DNA of 7,111 nucleotides from an uncultured Clostridia bacterium (lineage in GTDB: Bacteria > Bacillota > Clostridia > Christensenellales > Maliibacteriaceae): assembly GCA_934613185.1 (NCBI GenBank), contig CAKTSO010000098.1, positions 1 to 7,111 of the forward strand. The letters run 5' to 3'. The notes beneath the pieces were generated by a model, which saw only the letters and a program-made list of their open reading frames with translations, did not search any database and was not told the DNA's origin. A program made the translations under genes and the position numbers. Positions 1 to 4,504 of this stretch are shown here, in pieces; within the stretch, counting starts at the first letter, position 1, and each line of letters opens with the position of its first letter.

Positions 1-965
1 ATCATCGCGGGCAGGACGGTGACGCAGCCGACGACGCCGAGCAGGACGCCCTTCGCCATGACGACGCCAAGATCGCGGCCAAGCGTGAAGGTCATAAAGC
101 ACAGCGCCGCGAAACCGGCGACGGTCGTGATCGAGCTGCCGACGACGGACGTCAGCGTCTCGGAGATTGCAAGCGCCATCGCCTCTTTGTGATCGGCCGT
201 CGCGGCAAGCTTTTCGTTGTAGCTGTGCCACAGGAAGATGGAATAGTCCATCGTGACGGCAAGCTGCAAAACCGCCGAAAGCGCCTTTGTGATGTAGGAG
301 ATCTCGCCGAGGAAGTAGTTCGTGCCGAGGTTTAAAAGGATCATCATGCCGATCGAAGCCAGGAACACGAACGGCGTCAGCCAGTTGTCCAGCAAAAGGA
401 GCATCGCCGCGCACGCGCAGGCGACGGCCAGCGCGACGTAGATCGGCTCTTCCCGCTCGCACAGGTCCTTTAGATCCGTAACGAGCGCCGACATGCCGGA
501 GACGAAGCACTGCCTCCCGGCAATCGCGCGAATCTCGCGGATGGCGTCCATGGTGACATCGGCGGAGGTGGCGCTGTCAAAAAAGACGGCCATCATCGTC
601 GCGTCGCCGCGATTGAACTCGTCGTAGAGTTTTTCGGGCAGAAGCCGCATGGGAACGGAAACGTCGACGAGCGAGCTGTACCAAAGGACGGTATCGACGT
701 GATCGACCGTTTTGATCTTATCGACCAGCTTCGCCACGTCTTTTTCCGGCATATCTTCTACGATAATGAATGAAAAAGCGCCCTTTCCGAAATCCTCCAA
801 AAGTTCTTCCTGTCCGATCGCCGTGTCCATATCCGACGGCAGATAGTCCAGCATATCGTAATTGACGCGCGTGGCCAGCATCCCGAGAACGCTCGGCACC
901 ATCAAAGCAAGCGTCAGCACCAGGATCGGAACGCGCCATTTTACGACCGCTCTGGAAAAACGCAT
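1..965 (-). CDS. RND/MMPL-family membrane exporter, N-terminal part (runs off left edge)
   Basis: The first 321 codons of a large polytopic transporter are present; the rest lies beyond the left edge. Residues about 11-31 form the first membrane helix. Residues about 35-172 form an extracytoplasmic domain. A cluster of helices follows at about 175-193, 198-216, 226-246, 276-294 and 301-321, which is the layout of the first half of an RND/MMPL (YdfJ-like) protein. Helix four carries T-M-D-Y-S with Asp240-Tyr241, matching the Asp-Tyr proton-relay pair known from MmpL-type pumps. The start ATG is preceded by GAGGA with a 5-base spacer. These proteins use the proton gradient to export lipids, drugs or other hydrophobic compounds; the substrate here cannot be read from the sequence. 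A TetR-type regulator lies directly upstream on the same strand, as is common for such pumps. Family confidence is high, substrate unknown. Confidence 0.9.
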   Translation of the reverse strand, partial: MRFSRAVVKWRVPILVLTLALMVPSVLGMLATRVNYDMLDYLPSDMDTAIGQEELLEDFGKGAFSFIIVEDMPEKDVAKLVDKIKTVDHVDTVLWYSSLVDVSVPMRLLPEKLYDEFNRGDATMMAVFFDSATSADVTMDAIREIRAIAGRQCFVSGMSALVTDLKDLCEREEPIYVALAVACACAAMLLLLDNWLTPFVFLASIGMMILLNLGTNYFLGEISYITKALSAVLQLAVTMDYSIFLWHSYNEKLAATADHKEAMALAISETLTSVVGSSITTVAGFAALCFMTFTLGRDLGVVMAKGVLLGVVGCVTVLPAM

Positions 966-1000
966 TTGAATCCTCAATCCTTTCCGTAAATGATTTTTCT

Positions 1001-1017
1001 TTCGGCCCGCGGCCGAA
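1001..1017. repeat. Perfect hairpin in the exporter leader
   Basis: TTCGGCC and GGCCGAA flank a 3-base loop, giving a perfect 7-bp stem. It lies about 36 bases upstream of the exporter start, inside the presumed 5' untranslated region. On the exporter strand it is followed by an A-rich run rather than a T-run, so it is not an intrinsic terminator for that gene. It could be an mRNA-stabilising structure or a protein-binding palindrome. The symmetry is seen directly; the role is unknown. Confidence 0.55.
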
Positions 1018-1070
1018 CTTCGTCGTTCCGCGCGCGGCGGAGGAGCCTCCTTCCCCGATTCCGTATAGAA

Positions 1071-1076
1071 AGTATA
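1071..1076 (-). promoter_or_regulatory. Possible -10 box for the exporter gene
   Basis: On the minus strand this reads TATACT, five of six bases of the TATAAT consensus, about 105 bases upstream of the exporter start. No good -35 box stands 16-18 bases upstream; the best there is TTTTCG. The promoter would therefore be weak or activator-dependent. The adjacent imperfect palindrome fits a repressor site overlapping the promoter. This is a tentative call. Confidence 0.4.
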
Positions 1077-1082
1077 CCGATG

Positions 1083-1098
1083 TTTCGTTTCTTCGAAA
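1083..1098. promoter_or_regulatory. Candidate TetR-type operator palindrome
   Basis: TTTCG and CGAAA half-sites are separated by 6 bases, making a 16-base dyad. It lies just upstream of the possible -10 box, where a TetR-family dimer would block polymerase. The regulator gene is immediately upstream on the same strand. I did not see a second copy in front of the regulator gene, so autoregulation through this motif is not supported. The dyad is seen; its use as an operator is inferred. Confidence 0.35.
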
Positions 1099-1112
1099 AC
1101 AGACAAAACGAA

Positions 1113-1139
1113 GTCCCTGTCTAAATAATCGACAGGGAC
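1113..1139 (-). terminator. Intrinsic terminator-like hairpin after the TetR gene
   Basis: GTCCCTGTC and GACAGGGAC form a perfect 9-bp stem around a 9-base loop. On the minus strand the stem is followed by a T-rich but interrupted stretch (TTCGTTTTGTCTGTTTTC). It starts about 58 bases after the regulator stop codon and precedes the possible exporter promoter. That fits a full or partial terminator separating regulator from exporter. The plus-strand side has no T-run. The interrupted T-tract suggests leaky termination. Confidence 0.55.
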
Positions 1140-1196
1140 CTGCTTGAAATGTTACCTAATTTGTTTTTCCTAACGCGAGGATTTGATCCGCACGTT

Positions 1197-1754
1197 TTAC
1201 AGTGTGATCTGCCCGGTCAACACCGCATGCGATGCAACGCGCGCGAGCTTTGTCAGGCGGCGGATGTCCTCCATTTCCTCTTCCTTCATGCCGCCGTCGA
1301 GCCAGGAAATGTACATGCCGAACGTCTCGTATTTCAAAAAACGGACCAAAAGCGCACGATCTTCCCGCGTCAGCGTCTCGACCGCCGCCGCGGAGGAGAC
1401 GTAGACCGACACGGCGTATTCGCAAAGGCGCAGCAGCGCCTGCTCGAAAATGGCTCGATTGCCGGAATGATAGATATGAAAGACGACCTTTTTGTTTTTC
1501 AGGATCAAAGACAACGCCGTCTCGCATGCCTCGTCGATGGACTCGACCGTCGGATGCTCGTCGATCACCGCCTGCACGGTATCCTCCACGATCTGTTCGG
1601 TCAGATCGACGATGTCGTGAAAGTGATAATAAAACGAATTGCGGTTCAATCCGCTTTTTTGCACAATGTCTTTGACCGTGATCCTGTTGAGCGGCTCCTC
1701 TTCCAAAAGCGCGATGAACGCCTCTTTGATCGCCGTTTCGGCATACTTTGGCAT
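1197..1754 (-). CDS. TetR/AcrR-family transcriptional regulator
   Basis: A 185-residue one-component repressor of the TetR superfamily. The N-terminal helix-turn-helix spans residues about 8-50, with I-T-V-K-D-I-V then S-G-L-N-R-N-S-F-Y-Y-H-F-H-D at 35-47, the classic recognition helix ending in YxHF. The rest is an all-helical ligand-binding and dimerisation domain of the DhaS-like (TetR_C_8-type) group, rich in hydrophobic residues. The ATG at 1754 is chosen because AAGGAAGA sits 6 bases before it and homology to the family starts there; an upstream in-frame ATG at 1853 would add 33 unlikely residues. It lies between a DegV-type gene and an exporter gene on the same strand, and the exporter is the natural target. 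The inducer is unknown. Family assignment is secure, target inferred. Confidence 0.9.
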   Translation of the reverse strand: MPKYAETAIKEAFIALLEEEPLNRITVKDIVQKSGLNRNSFYYHFHDIVDLTEQIVEDTVQAVIDEHPTVESIDEACETALSLILKNKKVVFHIYHSGNRAIFEQALLRLCEYAVSVYVSSAAAVETLTREDRALLVRFLKYETFGMYISWLDGGMKEEEMEDIRRLTKLARVASHAVLTGQITL

Positions 1755-1919
1755 CGTGTTTCTTCCTTTTATATAGAATAACAAACATGCGGCAATCGAC
1801 CGCGGCGTTTTTCCCGGCCGCGCGATTTTTCTTTTCGGCGTCAGAGAAATCAAAAAAACAAAAGAGCGGCCCGACTGTTTCCGGATAAGAAAACAACGTT
1901 TAACCGCCCTTGTTTTCGC
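1755..1919 (-). promoter_or_regulatory. Leader between the DegV and TetR genes
   Basis: This 165-base gap on the minus strand begins after the DegV stop. GGGCGG can pair with CCGCTC across a large loop, followed by a T-rich run (TCTTTTGTTTTTTT, about 1868-1855), so a weak terminator is possible. Nearer the regulator, AT-rich TATTCTATATA (about 1780-1770) could be a -10 region, but no convincing -35 box stands upstream. The CGCGGC/GCCGCG stem (1801-1822) lies between. Whether TetR is transcribed alone or by read-through from DegV cannot be decided. Confidence 0.3.
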
Positions 1920-2807
1920 TTAATCTTTGCGTTCGTCGCCGAAGAAGAACAGCGCGACCGTCCCGGGGCCGGTGTGGCTGCCGATCGTCGTGCCGACGGA
2001 ATAGATCTCGACCTTCCCGTTCAATTTCGGGAAGCGCGACTCGATGATCCCGGCCACCGCACGCGCATCTTCCTCGCAGGCGGAATTCGAAATGAAGCAT
2101 TTGCCGCTGTAATCCAGGCGATCCTCGGCGAAGGTTTCCATTTTCTTCTCGATCTCGGCGATGACGCGCTTTTTGCCGCGGATCTTGAAGCGGGGAATGA
2201 GCCGCCCGAGATTGTCCATATTCAAAAGCGGGCAGATGTTCAGCGCCGTGCCGAACCAGCCCGCCGCCTTGGAAATGCGGCCGCCGCGCACATAGAACGT
2301 AAGGTCGGTGGAAAAGAACCAGTGATGCACGCGAAGTTTGTTTGCCTCCGCCCAGTCGCGCACCTCGTCGATCGACTTGCCCTCGCCGCGCAGATCGGCC
2401 AGTCGATCCATCAAAAGCCCGTAGCCGGAAGACGCACCGAGCGAATCGACGACATAAATTTTGCGCTCCGGGAATTTTTCCGAAAGCTCGTCGCGCGCCA
2501 TGCACGCGGAGTTGTACACGCCCGAGATCCCCGAGGAAAGGCAGACGTGCAGCACGTCTTTGCCCGCCTCAAGAAAGGGCGTGAAATAATCGATAAATTC
2601 CGCCGCGTTGACCTGACTCGTCTTCGTCTGCGCGCCGTTCGCCATCGCCTGATAGAACTTGTCAAACGGCATGCTCTGCCCGAGGTCATCGGCGTACTGC
2701 TTGCCGTCGAGCTCGTAGTGGAAACAGATATACGAAATGTCCCGCGCCGCAAAATGCTCCCGCGAAAGGTCCGCCGTGGAACAGCAGCTCAAAATGTAAT
2801 CCGCCAT
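1920..2807 (-). CDS. degV: DegV-family fatty-acid-binding protein
   Basis: A 295-residue cytosolic DegV (EDD-fold) protein, the normal full length for the family. Family landmarks are in order: the S-T-A-D-L strand and loop at 10-14, T-K-T-S-Q at 61-65, L-S-S-G-I-S-G at 90-96, the V-D-S-L-G-A-S-S-G segment at 120-128, R-G-G-R-I-S-K at 174-180 and the C-terminal I-G-S-H-T-G-P-G at 275-282. DegV/FakB-type proteins bind a single fatty acid; the Thr/Ser and S-S-G motifs hold its carboxylate. In FakB the bound acid is presented to the FakA kinase, but no fakA is in this window. The start is set by GAGGGA 7 bases upstream of ATG. It follows a small membrane gene by 73 bases with no evident promoter between, so the two are probably co-transcribed. 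The symbol names the family; the specific lipid is unknown. Confidence 0.93.
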   Translation of the reverse strand: MADYILSCCSTADLSREHFAARDISYICFHYELDGKQYADDLGQSMPFDKFYQAMANGAQTKTSQVNAAEFIDYFTPFLEAGKDVLHVCLSSGISGVYNSACMARDELSEKFPERKIYVVDSLGASSGYGLLMDRLADLRGEGKSIDEVRDWAEANKLRVHHWFFSTDLTFYVRGGRISKAAGWFGTALNICPLLNMDNLGRLIPRFKIRGKKRVIAEIEKKMETFAEDRLDYSGKCFISNSACEEDARAVAGIIESRFPKLNGKVEIYSVGTTIGSHTGPGTVALFFFGDERKD

Positions 2808-2880
2808 AGTCGTATCCCTCTTTCTTTTTTCGTTCGAGATTCCACCATGCGGCGCAGGACGCGGTTCTTCGCAGTTCGGA

Positions 2881-3201
2881 TCAACCCGCGTATACGCTGC
2901 AAGCCAGGATTCCCGTCAAAATAAGTCCGACAAGCGCGAAGATAAACGGCACCAGCGTCAGCCACCAAGCCGCCGTCGAAAGCCTTCGCGTCTTCACGTC
3001 GAACGTCGTCTCGCCCGCCGCGCGCCGCCGATTGACCCGAATCAGCGCGAACGCGGCGATCGTCACGCCGCACAGCGCCGACAAAAACAGCACGATGTTC
3101 CACGTTACCCGCGCATACGGAAAAAACAGGAACAGCGACATGCCGCCGAAGAAAAAGCTGCTGCCGGTGCGGCGAACGATCTTCTGGTCTTTTTTGTTCA
3201 T
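2881..3201 (-). CDS. Small multi-pass membrane protein, unknown function
   Basis: A 106-residue hydrophobic protein that I do not recognise. A basic N-terminus (M-N-K-K-D-Q-K) is followed by a hydrophobic stretch at about 14-30, a clear helix at about 34-54, a basic loop (R-V-N-R-R-R at 55-60) and a long helix at about 77-103. This suggests two or three membrane spans with the basic loop in the cytosol. The ATG at 3201 is supported by GGAGGG four bases upstream and by a well-formed promoter 60-90 bases upstream. The open frame continues further upstream, but that part runs through the promoter and then antisense to the Mrp gene, so it is not coding. It is first in a likely minus-strand unit ahead of the DegV gene. 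No catalytic motif is visible. Confidence 0.75.
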   Translation of the reverse strand: MNKKDQKIVRRTGSSFFFGGMSLFLFFPYARVTWNIVLFLSALCGVTIAAFALIRVNRRRAAGETTFDVKTRRLSTAAWWLTLVPFIFALVGLILTGILACSVYAG

Positions 3202-3261
3202 AAAACCCTCCACAGGCGGCCGCGCCGCGATCGTGAACCATCGCGGAACGGCTTGGTTATC

Positions 3262-3291
3262 ATTATACACTACCCAGGTGCTTGTTGTCAT
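3262..3291 (-). promoter_or_regulatory. Sigma-A-type promoter for the membrane protein/DegV unit
   Basis: On the minus strand, ATGACA (3291-3286) and a perfect TATAAT (3267-3262) are separated by 18 bases. The -10 box lies about 60 bases upstream of the membrane protein start. This is the best minus-strand promoter match in the window and supports the 3201 start. Confidence 0.7.
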
Positions 3292-3328
3292 GCGCCGCGC
3301 GGATTTTTTCAAAACCCGACAAAATCGG

Positions 3329-3357
3329 TTGACAAACGCACGGCGGAAAGCTACAGT
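3329..3357 (+). promoter_or_regulatory. Sigma-A-type promoter for the Mrp gene
   Basis: A perfect TTGACA (3329-3334) is followed at exactly 17 bases by TACAGT (3352-3357), which matches four of six -10 positions. Transcription would start near 3364, leaving a leader of about 30 bases before the Mrp start codon. It is divergent from the neighbouring minus-strand promoter, with about 40 bases between the two -35 boxes. Confidence 0.65.
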
Positions 3358-3393
3358 CATAAGGATAGCACATTTTCGTTTCGGAGGGAAATC

Positions 3394-4260
3394 ATGCCTG
3401 AACAAAACAAACAAAACAACGGGAACGCTCCCGATCAGGAATGCACGCATAACTGCGATACCTGCGGCGCGGACTGTCCGTCCAAAGGCGGCGCCGCGCC
3501 CGACCTTCATGCCAAGCTCAACGCGGCCAGCTCCGTCAAGCGCACCATCGGCGTCGTCAGCGGCAAAGGCGGCGTCGGCAAGTCTCTCGTGACGGGCATG
3601 CTCGCCGTTCTCCTTCGCCGCCGCGGCCTTCGCACCGCCATTTTGGATGCGGACATCACCGGGCCGTCGATCCCCGCGATGTTCGGCGTGCATGAAAAGC
3701 TTTACGGCTGCGAAGACGGGATCGTCCCCGCCGCAAGCACGACCGGCATCGAAATGATCAGTATCAACCTCGCCCTTGAGACGGAAAACACGCCCGTTCT
3801 GTGGCGCGGCCCCGTCATTTCCGGCACGGTCAAACAGTTCTACAGCGAGGTCGTCTGGCGCGATGTCGACTGCATGCTCGTGGACATGCCCCCGGGCACG
3901 GGCGACGTGCCGCTGACGGTGTTCCAGTCCCTTCCGCTGGACGGGATCGTCATCGTCGCCACGCCGCAGGAACTGGTCGGCATGGTCGTGTCCAAGGCGG
4001 TCGAGATGGCAAAGATGATGAACATCCCGATCCTCGGCATCGTGCAGAACATGTCGTATGTGACCTGCCCCGACTGCGGCAAAAAGATCCACGTCTTCGG
4101 CGACGTCGGCGCGCAGATGGTCGCCGCACACTACGATCTTCCGCTGCTTGCGCAGGTGCCGCTTGATCCGCAGCTTGCCTCGCTGTGCGACATGGGCCGC
4201 ATCGAATATTTCGACGGCGACTGGCTCGACGAAGCCGCGGCCGTCGTCGCGGGAAAATAA
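3394..4260 (+). CDS. mrp: Mrp/NBP35-type P-loop ATPase, Fe-S cluster carrier
   Basis: A 288-residue cytosolic ATPase of the Mrp/NBP35/ApbC group, which carries and transfers [4Fe-4S] clusters to apoproteins. The deviant Walker A loop G-K-G-G-V-G-K-S is at 57-64, with the signature Lys58. Other landmarks are D-A-D-I-T-G-P-S-I-P following strand two, the L-W-R-G-P-V region and the switch V-D-M-P-P-G-T-G-D. C-P-D-C at 225-228 is the CxxC pair that bridges a cluster between two subunits. The N-terminus has four cysteines (17, 21, 24, 28) resembling the NBP35 N-terminal cluster-binding region, and there is no MIP18-like (DUF59) domain in front. The ATG at 3394 follows GGAGG with a 6-base spacer; an in-frame ATG at 3253 would run through the promoter. 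It appears monocistronic, with its own promoter and a terminator just after the stop codon. Confidence 0.93.
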   Translation: MPEQNKQNNGNAPDQECTHNCDTCGADCPSKGGAAPDLHAKLNAASSVKRTIGVVSGKGGVGKSLVTGMLAVLLRRRGLRTAILDADITGPSIPAMFGVHEKLYGCEDGIVPAASTTGIEMISINLALETENTPVLWRGPVISGTVKQFYSEVVWRDVDCMLVDMPPGTGDVPLTVFQSLPLDGIVIVATPQELVGMVVSKAVEMAKMMNIPILGIVQNMSYVTCPDCGKKIHVFGDVGAQMVAAHYDLPLLAQVPLDPQLASLCDMGRIEYFDGDWLDEAAAVVAGK

Positions 4261-4280
4261 GCGATCTTTCATGCCTTTGG

Positions 4281-4325
4281 GCGCGTCTTGGGGGGAGTTT
4301 TTTCTCCGGGCGCGCTTTTTATTTT
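4281..4325 (+). terminator. Intrinsic terminator after the Mrp gene
   Basis: GCGCGTCT (4281-4288) pairs with GGGCGCGC (4308-4315), including two G-U pairs. A second short stem, GGAG (4294-4297) with CTCC (4304-4307), closes a T-rich loop, and an unpaired G/T bulge lies between the stems. The structure is followed by TTTTTATTTT. It begins 20 bases after the Mrp stop codon. Confidence 0.75.
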
Positions 4326-4334
4326 CCGTTGTTT

Positions 4335-4347
4335 CCTATTTTATAGG
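4335..4347. repeat. Short perfect stem-loop between the two terminator-like structures
   Basis: CCTAT (4335-4339) and ATAGG (4343-4347) form a perfect 5-bp stem with a 3-base loop, embedded in T-rich sequence. It is small and AT-rich, and may be part of the extended termination region. Confidence 0.3.
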
Positions 4348-4354
4348 CTTTTAT

Positions 4355-4401
4355 GGACGGGACAATCAAATCTTAAGCATAAGAATCTTCCCCGTCTTTT
4401 T
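4355..4401 (+). terminator. Second terminator-like structure upstream of the PBP promoter
   Basis: GACGGG (4356-4361) pairs perfectly with CCCGTC (4391-4396), and TTTTT follows directly (4397-4401). The 29-base loop itself contains a nested hairpin, TCTTA (4371-4375) with TAAGA (4380-4384) around AGCA. This looks like a backup terminator insulating the penicillin-binding protein gene from read-through. The large loop makes it less certain than the first terminator. Confidence 0.5.
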
Positions 4402-4428
4402 AAAATACGAGCAGAATTTGACCTGTTG

Positions 4429-4437
4429 TGCTATAAT
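4429..4437 (+). promoter_or_regulatory. Extended -10 promoter for the penicillin-binding protein gene
   Basis: TG-C-TATAAT is a perfect -10 hexamer with the TGn extension, and the wider TGTGC matches the TRTGn element common in Gram-positive promoters. There is no recognisable -35 box 16-18 bases upstream; a TTGACC at 4418 is only 8 bases away and cannot serve as one. Transcription would begin near 4444, giving a leader of about 60 bases. Confidence 0.65.
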
Positions 4438-4483
4438 CAGAATCGGCAGCTTTTACGATTCGGAACTCGAGCCGCTATCTTAC

Positions 4484-4491
4484 AAGGAGGT
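4484..4491 (+). promoter_or_regulatory. Full-length Shine-Dalgarno with long spacer
   Basis: AAGGAGGT is a fully complementary ribosome binding site but ends 13 bases before the ATG at 4505, longer than the usual 5-9. The intervening in-frame codons (GTA TTC GCT TCA CTC) contain no ATG, GTG or TTG, so no better-placed start exists in this frame. The next in-frame ATG (codon 16) has no ribosome binding site. Confidence 0.7.
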
Positions 4492-4504
4492 ATTCGCTTC
4501 ACTC

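Noticed and set aside
1149..1781. A 210-codon plus-strand open frame across the TetR gene
   Set aside because: It is antisense to a convincing TetR regulator, has no ribosome binding site, and has no recognisable domain.
1801..1830. CGCGGC/GCCGCG stem followed by a T-run on the plus strand
   Set aside because: It has the form of a plus-strand terminator, but no plus-strand gene lies upstream. On the minus strand, where transcription runs, it has no T-run. It may be a leader structure of the TetR gene or chance in GC-rich DNA.
1974..2924. A 316-codon plus-strand open frame across the DegV gene
   Set aside because: It is antisense to a full-length DegV protein with all family motifs. Its composition is Arg/Ala-rich shadow, and it has no start signals.
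3202..4272. Upstream extension of the small membrane protein frame, antisense to the Mrp gene
   Set aside because: It runs through the TATAAT promoter and then antisense to a clear Mrp ATPase. Only the part from the ATG at 3201 has a ribosome binding site and sensible membrane-protein composition.
4418..4423. TTGACC as a -35 box for the PBP promoter
   Set aside because: It lies only 8 bases from the TATAAT, too close to act as a -35 element. The TGn extension explains the promoter better.
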